Of a stretch of DNA of 64,000 nucleotides, positions 1 through 8,093 are shown in pieces. Source of the stretch: an uncultured Burkholderiaceae bacterium (GTDB taxonomy: Bacteria > Pseudomonadota > Gammaproteobacteria > Burkholderiales > Burkholderiaceae_B); assembly GCA_937888805.1 (NCBI GenBank), contig CALBEY010000020.1, positions 1-64,000 of the forward strand. The letters run 5' to 3'. Positions within the stretch are counted from its first letter, which is position 1; every line of letters starts with the position of its first letter. The notes below the pieces were generated by a model. The model did no database searches and had not been told where the DNA came from. It was given only the letters and a program-made list of their open reading frames with translations. A program made the translations under genes and the position numbers.

Positions 1-15
1 ACTGCTGAATCAACA

Positions 16-1359
16 TCAACCCACCTGAAAGGTTTGTTCCATTTCACGGCGCAGTTTGTAAGCCTGTAGGCTGTCGTCAACCGCCACATCAGCCCAAGAC
101 AGGGACTGTCCGGCTTTCACAGGTCGCACGACTTTTAAATTGTGTGCCAAACCGAGTGGTAAGCCACCAAACGTCAATGACTTTTCGGCTTGGAACAGTT
201 TGCCCACAACGGTGTAGCCGCCTTCACCATCGAGCATCTCGCCAGGTTTTAAGTCGCGCTTGGCCGTGGCCACCACATCGGCATTCAAGCAAGTCGGTGA
301 GCCCGTTGATTCGCCGCGCAAACCGACTGATGCCACAGAAATGCCCACTTCCAAGCCAATCAAATGCCAACGTTTGTAAAGGCAAGCGTAGCGACCCGAT
401 GGGTCGGTGCGCACCATGTACTCTTTAAAGCAATGGCGGATGTAATCGGTGTCACCTTCAAACACCACAAACACCCCAAACCGTATGTCGTAAGGAATCA
501 CCCGACCATCACGTTCAAGTGACGACACCACTTCGACTTGACCTTTGCGGTGTAAGACACCCCCTTCCTCGATAGGTCGGCACACAAAGGGAATGTCATC
601 CACGCTCGCTGGTGGGTAGGTGAGACCCTCGGGTGGGGCAATGAGTCCCGTGGCATTGCAAATGGCCGTTGATTCGATCGCAGGTTTTGAGCCATCGAGA
701 AACGAATTAAACATCTTGGGATTCAAGCCACCGAGTTCCGCTTGCTCTGGCGTTAGGCCATAGTGTTGCCAAACGGTTTCTGGTGTTGATTGCGCAAAAT
801 GCGGTAACCACTTATGGCCACGCCCAGCAGACACCACCTCAAAACCCGCCGCTCTTGCCCAGTCCACCAAGTCGCAGACCAAAGCGGGTTGGTCGCCATA
901 AGCCAAGCTGTAGACCACGCCGGCTTGACTGGCGCGCTGCGCCAAGATCGGGCCACATAACGCATCGGCTTCGACGGTGACGTTAACCACATGCTTGCCT
1001 TTAGAGAATGCGTACAAGCAGTGGTCAACAGCAGCAATCGGTGAGCCTGTGGCCTCAATCACGATGTCCACACCGGGGTGATCAATCAGCGCTTGCCAAT
1101 CGTCAGTGATGTGGGTGTTGCCTGCTTTGTGCGCGGCGTCTAATGATTCGGCACCAAACTGTTCAGCTGACCAACCCACCCGCGCCAAGTTGCGTTGTGC
1201 GTTCGCGGGTGACAGGTCAGCCACACCAACCAAATGGATGCCTGGCGTTTTTGGGATTTGGGCCAAATACATTGAGGCAAACTTACCCGCACCAATCAAG
1301 CCGATACGCAGGGGTTGGTTTTGAGCTTGGCGCTCACGCAGCTTGGCGTACAGATTCAT
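16..1359 (-). CDS. SAF-domain NAD(P)-dependent dehydrogenase (homoserine-dehydrogenase-like, COG4091 type)
   Basis: A 447-residue cytoplasmic oxidoreductase. The N-terminus has a Rossmann nucleotide-binding motif (IGLIGAGKFASMYLAQ, about residues 19-34) and a GFO/IDH or homoserine-dehydrogenase-like fold follows. The last third (about 365-440, including DLKPGEMLDGEGG and PLGLAHNLKVVRPVKAG) looks like a SAF domain, the architecture of the predicted homoserine dehydrogenases of COG4091. In such proteins the enzyme usually acts on sugar-acid or polyol-derived substrates rather than homoserine. The substrate cannot be read here. The start is an ATG preceded by GGAGAC at good spacing. It lies 136 bp downstream of the CIA30-like gene on the same strand, so co-transcription is possible but not certain. 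Family is fairly sure, reaction unknown. Confidence 0.8.
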   Translation of the reverse strand: MNLYAKLRERQAQNQPLRIGLIGAGKFASMYLAQIPKTPGIHLVGVADLSPANAQRNLARVGWSAEQFGAESLDAAHKAGNTHITDDWQALIDHPGVDIVIEATGSPIAAVDHCLYAFSKGKHVVNVTVEADALCGPILAQRASQAGVVYSLAYGDQPALVCDLVDWARAAGFEVVSAGRGHKWLPHFAQSTPETVWQHYGLTPEQAELGGLNPKMFNSFLDGSKPAIESTAICNATGLIAPPEGLTYPPASVDDIPFVCRPIEEGGVLHRKGQVEVVSSLERDGRVIPYDIRFGVFVVFEGDTDYIRHCFKEYMVRTDPSGRYACLYKRWHLIGLEVGISVASVGLRGESTGSPTCLNADVVATAKRDLKPGEMLDGEGGYTVVGKLFQAEKSLTFGGLPLGLAHNLKVVRPVKAGQSLSWADVAVDDSLQAYKLRREMEQTFQVG

Positions 1360-1495
1360 GGTTTGTCTCCGGGCAATGGATTTTTTTGAAATGATTGGTC
1401 GATTGGGACCAAGACACTATAGGGTTGCCTTCACTTTAAACCGAAAAAACGAAATTTCACAAACCATGAATCTAAAAAAAGGAACGACACAGTTC

Positions 1496-2107
1496 TCAGT
1501 AATAGCCAATTTCCGCGACCTCAACATCGGCTTGGTGATCGCGCCCAAAAGCCACGATGGCAATCGATTTGATCTTTTGCGCAATCGGCGTTTCACGCAG
1601 CAAGCTGCTAGAAAAACCGGCTGATGGGTTAAAGGCTGACCAGGGCAGTTTGACGACTTGCCAATCTGCACCCGCTTCAAACTTGCCCTGGTAGTACTGC
1701 CACGGTAGCAGCGTGCCTGAGGTGCGCAGATGCACAAAATACGGCTGCTGATTGCCCCTGACTTTTAACCAAATGCCTTGGGCGTTGTCTGGCAGTGGTT
1801 GGACCAACGGCAGGCGAGCTTGAATAAAGCCACCCCTGTTTTCTGTACTGACCGTGCCACTGAGTTTTAAAACCCCAAGGCCTTCGATGGTCTCAAAACG
1901 CACTTGACCTTTAGACACCCCACCCATCACCGTATCGGCGATGTACTCCCAGCGCGCTGGCGCACCTGCACCAAAGTTATCGATCACGGTTTCAGCTTGA
2001 GAAGGATTGGACATCGATACGCTCGCAAATGAAACACACACAATAAGCAACAGCTTACGCCAAAGGGGTTTGGTGGCAACAGAACGGGTATTTGAAAGAT
2101 CGTTCAT
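1496..2107 (-). CDS. Exported CIA30-family (NADH:ubiquinone oxidoreductase intermediate-associated) protein
   Basis: About 203 residues. A basic n-region (TKPLWRK), a hydrophobic segment (LLLIVCVSFASVSM) and a likely cleavage after PSQA point to export to the periplasm. The mature part has features of the CIA30 galactose-binding-like beta-sandwich: DTVMGGVSKGQ, the strand GFIQARLPL, and IWLKVRGNQQPYFVHLRT. Bacterial members are poorly characterised, and the link to complex I assembly comes from eukaryotic homologues. I chose the ATG at 2107; an in-frame TTG four codons upstream is less likely. A palindrome about 70 bp upstream could be an operator. The family call is good, the function is unknown. 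Confidence 0.75.
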   Translation of the reverse strand: MNDLSNTRSVATKPLWRKLLLIVCVSFASVSMSNPSQAETVIDNFGAGAPARWEYIADTVMGGVSKGQVRFETIEGLGVLKLSGTVSTENRGGFIQARLPLVQPLPDNAQGIWLKVRGNQQPYFVHLRTSGTLLPWQYYQGKFEAGADWQVVKLPWSAFNPSAGFSSSLLRETPIAQKIKSIAIVAFGRDHQADVEVAEIGYY

Positions 2108-2177
2108 GATGTTATCCAAGGGTTAGGGGTACGCAAGCACTGTGATTGAGGAAGATTCATGAATCGCCACATCAGCT

Positions 2178-2191
2178 GGTGAGCGCTCACC
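2178..2191. promoter_or_regulatory. Perfect 14-bp palindrome, candidate operator
   Basis: GGTGAGCGCTCACC reads identically on both strands. It sits about 70 bp upstream of the CIA30-like gene start, a plausible distance for a dimeric repressor or activator site. The cognate regulator is not encoded nearby. The sequence is seen directly; the operator role is inference. Confidence 0.4.
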
Positions 2192-2242
2192 TACCATCTC
2201 CTTTGCTGCTCTTGTGGTGACTTTTCTAAAGAAGACTTGCAA

Positions 2243-2290
2243 CAATCAAGCCAGCATGTAAAGAGGGCTTACTGATGTGCCGCTTGATTG
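2243..2290. repeat. 9-bp inverted repeat, long spacer
   Basis: CAATCAAGC at the left is matched exactly by GCTTGATTG at the right with 30 nt between. It could fold as an RNA stem downstream of the amidohydrolase gene, or be a pair of protein-binding half-sites. There is no adjacent T-tract, so it is not a standard terminator. Confidence 0.35.
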
Positions 2291-2432
2291 AAGAGGTTTA
2301 TACAAGATGGCCTTTTTACGGCGAAGCCTAATAGTCTTATACCTGAAAAAGTCTGGACTACCGGTTAACCGCAAGGCGGGTGCAGCGCTAATGTTCCTTG
2401 AGATGTGACACTAGTTTTGACTTTTAGGTCTT

Positions 2433-3449
2433 TCAAACCCCCAACCCTTTAAAGAAAGCCGCTAGGTTGTCAGGCAAGGTGTCGTAGTGGTACCCGCCTT
2501 CTTGCACGATCACCATGGGTAGATTCAGTTGGCTGACTTGCTGGGCCAGCCGTTCGATACCGGCCGTGGTGACACGGACTTTGGACTGGGGGTCTTCTTC
2601 GTAGATATCAAACCCAGAGCAAAACACCAAGGCGTCGGGTTGATAAGCCTCGATGGCTTTCAGGGCAGTGTTGAGCCGGTTAAAAAAGACAGACTCATCT
2701 GAACCATGCGGCATGGGTAGGTTTAGGTTAAAACCAAGACCTGCGCCCGTACCGGTTTCGTCTTCAAAGCCCGCAACCACGGGATAGAAATTGGTTGGGT
2801 CGGCGTGAACCGAAATGTAAAACACATCAGAGCGGTCGTAGAAGATTTCCTGCACGCCCTGGCCGTGGTGTACGTCTGTGTCTAAGATGACGATCTTTGC
2901 GTAGCGCTGTTGTAATACGTTAGCCGCCACGGCTGCGTTGTTGATATAACAAAAGCCCCCAGCCGCGTCACGACGCGCGTGATGTCCTGGTGGTCGGCAC
3001 AGTGCGAAGGCGCGTTTATCCCCAGCCAGTACCGCGTGACTGGCTGCAATGGCCGCTTGTGCAGCCCAGTAGGCAGACGTCCAAGTGTGTTCGCCCACCG
3101 GGCAGCTGCCATCGGCCAAGTAACGGGCGGTTTTACCCAATATGCCACGCAAAGGGTTGCGCTCGCGCACATAAACGTTAGACATGACCTCATCGCCCCA
3201 GTCTGGTCCGAGTGCTGTCCATTCTTTCCAAGCCGTTTGCAAGAAATCCAAATAACCCGCGTCGTGCACGTTCAGAATCGCATCGAGGCCGTGGTCTTTG
3301 GGTTCAAGCAGCAACCGATTCATGCGTTCAAAGCCTTCGACCAACTTGGCGGCGCGAATTGGCAGCTCTTGCGGCGGTCGCATTTGGCCGCGTGAGAGGT
3401 AGGTTTTGGGGTGATGCAGGGCTTCGTTGGGGTGATAAAAAGATTTCAT
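2433..3449 (-). CDS. Histone-deacetylase-family acetylpolyamine amidohydrolase-like enzyme
   Basis: A 338-residue zinc hydrolase of the arginase/deacetylase fold, predicted to remove acyl groups from acetylated polyamines or related amines in the cytoplasm. The active site is complete: the His pair in RPPGHHA (156-157), zinc ligands Asp192 and His194 in DTDVHHGQG, Asp281 in SGFDIYEED, and a Tyr in the GGYHYD loop near the C-terminus. The length matches bacterial acetylpolyamine amidohydrolases. The ATG at 3449 overlaps the stop of the upstream methyltransferase by 4 bp (ATGA), which fixes the start; an 18-codon in-frame extension is not used. As the last gene of a TRAP/amidase operon it probably deacylates the imported compound. 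The exact substrate is inferred. Confidence 0.85.
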   Translation of the reverse strand: MKSFYHPNEALHHPKTYLSRGQMRPPQELPIRAAKLVEGFERMNRLLLEPKDHGLDAILNVHDAGYLDFLQTAWKEWTALGPDWGDEVMSNVYVRERNPLRGILGKTARYLADGSCPVGEHTWTSAYWAAQAAIAASHAVLAGDKRAFALCRPPGHHARRDAAGGFCYINNAAVAANVLQQRYAKIVILDTDVHHGQGVQEIFYDRSDVFYISVHADPTNFYPVVAGFEDETGTGAGLGFNLNLPMPHGSDESVFFNRLNTALKAIEAYQPDALVFCSGFDIYEEDPQSKVRVTTAGIERLAQQVSQLNLPMVIVQEGGYHYDTLPDNLAAFFKGLGV

Positions 3450-4336
3450 GATGGCAGTCTCTTGGCCACAGGCTTGGCACTGGGGGTGTTTGTGGGGCGC
3501 CACTGTGTTTGATCAACAGTGAAGGTCAGTGTTTGTGGTTGGTTGCTTGAGTCCGTGTACTTCAGTGTCAGTAAATCGCCGAGCAGGCGACCGTCGACTT
3601 TGATGGTTGGGCTTTTGGGGTTGTTGGGCTGGGACAGTTCCCCATCGACAAACTGAAACGACTGTTTCAAATTGATTTCGCCAGTTGTATTGTCTGCGAA
3701 TCCTGGCAACCCGCTGATCTGCCAGCGCCCCGCAATATTGCTCGGCACGACCCAGAACATACCGATTGTGCCATTGGGGGCTTGCACCGCGTTGTCGGGA
3801 ATCCAAAGCCCCATGCCAAAGCTGTTAGACACCACTCGAGTGCCTGGCTTCATTTTGAGTAGGGTCGGCTTGAGCTTCATGTTAAGACTCTCAAGCAAAT
3901 AAAGCGTGACCACCGTGGCGCTCGAGAAGTCCTCTTCAAAAATATCACCCGTGATAATGGTGACCTTGTTTTGAAGACCAGCTTTCTCGACATTTTGACG
4001 GGCAAAGTCGGCCAATTTCGGGTTGTACTCGATGCCCACAGCCGTGGCACCATAAACGCGCGCAGCCTCAATGGCGATCCGTCCATCACCGGCACCGAGG
4101 TCATAGACCCTGTCGCTGGCTTGGACATTTGCCATGTCAAGCATGGCCAGCACCAAGGGGTCGCTGGTGGGCATCCACATGACATCCTTGCCGTGTTGTG
4201 CCTGTATGGGCTTATAGGGCTCGTTCGGGTTTTGTGCGCAGGCGCTCAGCAGTAAAGACACCAACAGCACAATGAGCGGTGAAAAAAAGACTGGCCGTGA
4301 AAGTAAGCGCGGGGTCTTGGCGGTTTTGATGGGCAT
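3446..4336 (-). CDS. Class I SAM-dependent methyltransferase with lipoprotein-type N-terminus
   Basis: About 296 residues from the ATG at 4336; an in-frame ATG twelve codons upstream is possible. The N-terminus has a basic stretch, a long hydrophobic run (VFFSPLIVLLVSLL) and LLSAC, which fits a lipobox with the Cys as acylation site. A Rossmann methyltransferase domain follows with motif I VYDLGAGDG, an acidic residue after strand 2 (VGIEYNP) and ITGDIFEEDF. The C-terminal half (about 190-290) looks beta-rich and is not recognised. Since SAM is cytosolic, an exported methyltransferase is odd. Either the N-terminus is an inner-membrane anchor facing inward, or the domain binds something other than SAM outside. 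It sits between a small membrane protein gene and the amidohydrolase, overlapping the latter by 4 bp. Fold sure, role unknown. Confidence 0.72.
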   Translation of the reverse strand: MPIKTAKTPRLLSRPVFFSPLIVLLVSLLLSACAQNPNEPYKPIQAQHGKDVMWMPTSDPLVLAMLDMANVQASDRVYDLGAGDGRIAIEAARVYGATAVGIEYNPKLADFARQNVEKAGLQNKVTIITGDIFEEDFSSATVVTLYLLESLNMKLKPTLLKMKPGTRVVSNSFGMGLWIPDNAVQAPNGTIGMFWVVPSNIAGRWQISGLPGFADNTTGEINLKQSFQFVDGELSQPNNPKSPTIKVDGRLLGDLLTLKYTDSSNQPQTLTFTVDQTQWRPTNTPSAKPVAKRLPS

Positions 4337-4423
4337 GGTGGCAACAATACGAACTGGTGGATGCGACCACATGAGTGTAAGGCACGTGCGCCGCCCAACG
4401 CACGTGCTTTTCTCTTAGACTAT

Positions 4424-4624
4424 TTAGGTGCTTTCAGACTTATAGGATGGCTGTTGTTCGGCTCGCTGGGCGGCCTTTTTACCGCTGACGTAAAAGTCGT
4501 AAATGGCCAAAAAAACACCAAATACCAAAAGAACAAGTAATGGAAATTCGGTGATTTTCCAGATGTAGGGCACTAAAAATGCCACCAGTAACACCATCGA
4601 GATAATCGCAGGTATTTGTTTCAT
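4424..4624 (-). CDS. Small two-segment membrane protein, unknown function
   Basis: A 66-residue protein with two hydrophobic stretches (about residues 7-22 and 28-45) and a charged C-terminal tail (SGKKAAQRAEQQ). The ATG has GGAG about nine bases upstream and follows the amidase stop by 4 bp, so it is translated from the same operon. Small proteins of this kind are common next to amidase/TRAP genes, but I do not recognise a named family. Confidence 0.65.
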   Translation of the reverse strand: MKQIPAIISMVLLVAFLVPYIWKITEFPLLVLLVFGVFLAIYDFYVSGKKAAQRAEQQPSYKSEST

Positions 4625-4628
4625 GGAC

Positions 4629-5990
4629 TTATTCTCCAGTGATTCGGTCGAAATTATCAAGTAACCAACGGCTTGTGCGCAGCAGTCGGCCATCGTCGTG
4701 GCGGGCCCCCACCAGTTGCACGCCAATGGGCAGTCCTTCATCAGACTGAAGCAGGGGTAGGCTTATGGCGGGCATCCCGGTATAAGACCACAAGGCATTC
4801 ATGATGGGGTCGCCCGTGCTGTCGAGCCCTTTGAGCGCAGGGCCGAGTGCGGCGGGCGTCAATATGGCGTCAAAGCGCTCAAAAAATTCGTCAAACCCAG
4901 AGGCGGTTGAATCAATCGCGTCTTTGGCCTTCAAATAATCGACCGCTTTGGTCTCTCGGCCACGCTTGACAATGGTCATCACCCGATCGCTGACCTCTTC
5001 GGACGAATGAACCAAGTGTTCATGCATGGCGGCCGCAAATTCCGCATCGACAATGGTTTGTAGCCGTTTAACCGCAACCCTAGCGACATCGGGCAAATCG
5101 ATGGTCAGCACATGATCACCCATTGCCTCGATCAAGGCCTCAAACGCCTCTTGCGCACCTGAGTCCATTTGATCCCAAAACGGCGTGCGCATGAAAACGA
5201 ACTTCGGGGCGAACGGTGGCTCTTGTTGGCAGGTGGACAACAAATGCCGCGGCAAAATACCCTTGGTGATGGGGTCACTGTCGTCGGCACCAATCATGAC
5301 TTCGGTGACCAGCGCCACGTCTTCAATGTTTCGACCAAAAACGCCGACTTGGTCCAAGGTTGTTGACAGTGGCTGCATGCCAGCACGGGAAATTAAGCCC
5401 CGCGTGGGTTTGAAACCAATTACCCCACAATAAGAAGCGGGTCTGATAACCGAACCGCCGGTCTGACTGCCGATTGAGACGGGAACCATACCAGCGGCGA
5501 CAGCGGCCGCACTGCCGCTTGAGGACCCACCCGGCGTGTGTTCTAAATGGTGGGGGTTACGCGTGTCAGCGGCTTGGCCCAAACAAAAGTCCGGCAGTTT
5601 GGTTTTACCGAACACCACGGCACCTGCTTCACGCAGCTTCTTGACGGCTGTTGCATCCCAACGCGGTTGGCGCCCAGCCAGGCTCTTGGAGCCATATTCT
5701 GTGGGCATGTCAAACGTGTCAAAGGCGTCTTTGACCGCCACAGGTACACCAGACAAACGACCAACATCACCACCGCGTGCACGACCTTCATCGAGCAACC
5801 GTGCCTGCATTTGAATCGAACCACGGTCAAGGTACGCAAAGGCGCGGATCGATTCGTCAGTGGCTTGAACATAATCCAGAAACAGCGTTGACAGTGCCTC
5901 GGCACTGACAGCGCCACTCTGAATCATTTCGGCGATGCCGCGTGCGGTTAATTCTTGTAGGCCCGCATTAGAAGTGTTTTGTTGATTCAT
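4629..5990 (-). CDS. Amidase (amidase-signature family)
   Basis: A 453-residue cytoplasmic amidase of the Ser-cisSer-Lys class, hydrolysing a carboxamide to acid and ammonia or amine. Visible signature: catalytic Lys87 in VAVKDAF, the glycine/serine loop TPGGSSSGSAAAV (152-164, containing the cis-Ser), and the nucleophile Ser180 in TGGSVIRPA. Length is normal. It starts 3 bp after the TRAP large permease gene and ends 4 bp before the small membrane protein gene, so it is inside the operon. Together with the deacetylase-like enzyme downstream this suggests the transporter brings in an amide or N-acyl compound. It is not GatA by context, since no gatB/gatC is present. Confidence 0.88.
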   Translation of the reverse strand: MNQQNTSNAGLQELTARGIAEMIQSGAVSAEALSTLFLDYVQATDESIRAFAYLDRGSIQMQARLLDEGRARGGDVGRLSGVPVAVKDAFDTFDMPTEYGSKSLAGRQPRWDATAVKKLREAGAVVFGKTKLPDFCLGQAADTRNPHHLEHTPGGSSSGSAAAVAAGMVPVSIGSQTGGSVIRPASYCGVIGFKPTRGLISRAGMQPLSTTLDQVGVFGRNIEDVALVTEVMIGADDSDPITKGILPRHLLSTCQQEPPFAPKFVFMRTPFWDQMDSGAQEAFEALIEAMGDHVLTIDLPDVARVAVKRLQTIVDAEFAAAMHEHLVHSSEEVSDRVMTIVKRGRETKAVDYLKAKDAIDSTASGFDEFFERFDAILTPAALGPALKGLDSTGDPIMNALWSYTGMPAISLPLLQSDEGLPIGVQLVGARHDDGRLLRTSRWLLDNFDRITGE

Positions 5991-5993
5991 GGA

Positions 5994-7403
5994 TTACTTA
6001 CTTTGCAAGAAAAATGAAGGGTCAATAACGCCTTCTGGCAGCGGACCGCTTTCAACAACCTCTTTGTTGTAAAGCATATCCGGCAACAAGGTCACGATCT
6101 TTGGCTGCACATAAACCAAGATCAATGTTAGCAGCACCATACCTAAGAATGGGAAGCAGCCTTTGAAAATGTCCCATAACTCAATTCCTTTGGGGGCCAC
6201 TCCCTTTAGGTAGTAGGCCGACATGGCCATGGGCGGCGTTAGGAATGAGGTTTGCAAGTTAATGGCAATCAACAAGCCGAACAAGAGTGGGTCCACATCA
6301 AAGATAACCAACATGGGCAAGAAGATCGGCACAAAAATAATGATGATCTCACTCCATTCGAGTGGCCAACCCAAGATGAAGATAATCAACTGCGCCATGA
6401 TCAAGAACTGCAGCGTACTCAAGTTGAGCGACAAAATGAAGTGTTCGATCAGACCTTCGCCACCCAAATAAGAGAAGACCGAAGAGAAAGTCCACGAACC
6501 CACAAATAACCAACACACCATGGCGGTGGTTTTGGCGGTGAGGTAGACCGACTCACGCATGCGATCCCAGGTAAATGCGCGGTAGGCAACAGCAAGCACC
6601 ACACCACCGAGCGCACCCATGGCAGCGGCCTCACTTGGAGTGGCCAAGCCAAAGAGAATCGATCCCAGAACGGCCGAGATCAGGAAAGCTAGCGGGAAGA
6701 AAGCCGTCAACAGTAGCTTGAAACCCTTCCAAAAATTCACGTCATCCACATCTTTGGGTTTTGGGGCCAAGCTTGGGTTGATCAAAACGCGCACGATGAT
6801 GTAAACCAAATACAAACCAGCCAGCAAAAATCCAGGAATCAGTGCAGCGGCGTAAAGTTTGACCACGGATACGCCAGCGGTTGCCGCGTAAACAATCAGC
6901 ATGATGGAAGGCGGTATCAAAATCCCGAGCGTGCCGCCAGCGGCAATAATGCCGCTAGAAAGCTTTTTGTCGTAACCCGCTTTGAGCATTGATGGCAGGG
7001 CTAACAAACCCATCAGCGTCACCACAGCTCCCACAATGCCGGTTGCTGTGGCAAACAGCGCACATGTCACCAGCGCGGCAACCCCCATGGAGCCTGGCAC
7101 ATGTCTGAGCGCAATTTGCAAGCTTTCAAAGAGCCGTTCTAAGATGTTTGATCGTTCAATGATGTAACCCATGAACAAAAATAGTGGAATTGAAATCAAA
7201 ACATCATTGCTCATCACACTGAAGGTGTTTTGCACCAACAGATAGAAAATATTGTTATCCCAAAAAGCCATGGCGGGATCGTAGTAGGCGTAGAACCCGA
7301 ATCCCACACCCATTGCCATCAGCGTGAATGCGATAGGGAAGCCCAAAAAAATAAAAATGATAAAGAGCCCAAGCATAAATAGGGCAATGACTGGATCGCT
7401 CAT
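5994..7403 (-). CDS. dctM: TRAP transporter large permease (DctM type)
   Basis: The 12-TM ion-coupled permease subunit of a tripartite ATP-independent periplasmic transporter, 469 residues. The start is the ATG at 7403 (MSDPVIALFMLG), which overlaps the end of the DctQ gene by 4 bp. An upstream in-frame extension is hydrophilic, lies within dctQ and is rejected. Successive hydrophobic helices and the typical GGTLGILIPPSIMLIVYA segment identify the family. It works with the DctQ and DctP products to import an organic acid or related solute driven by sodium or proton gradient. The neighbouring amidase and amidohydrolase hint at an acylated nitrogen compound. Confidence 0.9.
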   Translation of the reverse strand: MSDPVIALFMLGLFIIFIFLGFPIAFTLMAMGVGFGFYAYYDPAMAFWDNNIFYLLVQNTFSVMSNDVLISIPLFLFMGYIIERSNILERLFESLQIALRHVPGSMGVAALVTCALFATATGIVGAVVTLMGLLALPSMLKAGYDKKLSSGIIAAGGTLGILIPPSIMLIVYAATAGVSVVKLYAAALIPGFLLAGLYLVYIIVRVLINPSLAPKPKDVDDVNFWKGFKLLLTAFFPLAFLISAVLGSILFGLATPSEAAAMGALGGVVLAVAYRAFTWDRMRESVYLTAKTTAMVCWLFVGSWTFSSVFSYLGGEGLIEHFILSLNLSTLQFLIMAQLIIFILGWPLEWSEIIIIFVPIFLPMLVIFDVDPLLFGLLIAINLQTSFLTPPMAMSAYYLKGVAPKGIELWDIFKGCFPFLGMVLLTLILVYVQPKIVTLLPDMLYNKEVVESGPLPEGVIDPSFFLQSK

Positions 7404-7981
7404 TTGCGGGCCTCTTGATCGGTGCCGTGGGTTTCGAGCAGTATTTGCTCTAGTTCTTTGATATCCTCGTCGCGGTCTAGCCACTCGCCTGTCTTGATGC
7501 AGTGAAGGCAACGACACACCTCAGCAGACCCTGCTAACAAAAGACTGACACCAGCAAAGAAGATAATCGCTTTTAGCGGCCAGACGGGGACACCGGCTGG
7601 GCTGTTGACACTGACCTCTTGAATGCGCATGGATTCGAGCGCATAAGTCGCCCCAGTCAACACAAGCGCCAAAATGCCAGGAAAAAAGAATAAGACGTAA
7701 AGCGCCAGTTCAACTTTGGCTTGAGTGGTCGGCGACCATTTACGGTAAATGAAGTCACCGCGCACGTGAGAATTTTTCGACAAGGTGTATGCACCTGCCA
7801 TCATAAATAGGGCGCCATAGAACATGTAACTCATGTCGTAGGCCCAAGACGTCGGTTGGTTTAGCACGTATCGCATAAATACTTCATAGCTTGTGCCCAG
7901 CGTCAACATGACGATGCACCAGCCAAATGAGTGAGCGAGGGCTTTAGATAGACCGTCTATCCAGCGAATATAGCCAACCAT
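7400..7981 (-). CDS. dctQ: TRAP transporter small permease (DctQ type)
   Basis: About 193 residues with four predicted membrane segments (about 13-33, 49-70, 92-113 and 134-155), typical of the DctQ subunit. The ATG at 7981 has GGAGAG just upstream; an in-frame GTG four codons earlier would put the ribosome site inside the gene. The C-terminal tail is unusually acidic and long (DRDEDIKELEQILLETHG). The coding start lies only about 17 bp after an intrinsic terminator that separates it from dctP, so dctQM and the downstream enzymes are probably expressed at a lower level than the binding protein. Confidence 0.88.
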   Translation of the reverse strand: MVGYIRWIDGLSKALAHSFGWCIVMLTLGTSYEVFMRYVLNQPTSWAYDMSYMFYGALFMMAGAYTLSKNSHVRGDFIYRKWSPTTQAKVELALYVLFFFPGILALVLTGATYALESMRIQEVSVNSPAGVPVWPLKAIIFFAGVSLLLAGSAEVCRCLHCIKTGEWLDRDEDIKELEQILLETHGTDQEARK

Positions 7982-7997
7982 GTGACTCTCCACGATT

Positions 7998-8028
7998 AAA
8001 AAAGAGACCGCTAGCCAGCAGCGGTCTC
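7998..8028 (-). terminator. Intrinsic terminator between dctP and dctQ
   Basis: On the minus strand a 9-bp perfect stem (GAGACCGCT/AGCGGTCTC) with a 7-nt loop is followed directly by six T residues. It lies in the 112-bp gap between the binding-protein gene and the permease genes of the same operon. It probably lets only part of the transcripts continue into dctQM, giving an excess of binding protein. Confidence 0.85.
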
Positions 8029-8093
8029 TTTCGGACGATCCCCTTAGGTATGCTGCTGGCCTATGGGGTCGAAATTGCTTAAAAAACGAGCTT

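Larger units (their letters stand above)
2108..2432. other. 325-bp non-coding region with two inverted repeats
   Basis: No convincing gene was found between the CIA30-like gene and the end of the amidohydrolase gene, both on the minus strand. The stretch holds a perfect 14-bp palindrome near the CIA30 start and a 9-bp inverted repeat with a 30-nt spacer further upstream, listed separately. It should contain the 3' end of the TRAP/amidohydrolase transcript and the promoter of the CIA30-like gene. No T-tract terminator and no known riboswitch consensus could be recognised by eye. Confidence 0.6.

Noticed and set aside
2230-2420. Riboswitch in the region downstream of the amidohydrolase gene
   Set aside because: I compared the stretch with glycine, fluoride, guanidine, TPP, cobalamin and THF consensus pieces by eye and none fitted. 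Only the inverted repeats are reported.
5994-7517. Longer DctM start at 7517 with a basic N-terminal extension
   Set aside because: The extension overlaps dctQ, is rich in Arg and lacks membrane features. The ATG at 7403 gives the family start and the 4-bp overlap seen between these genes.
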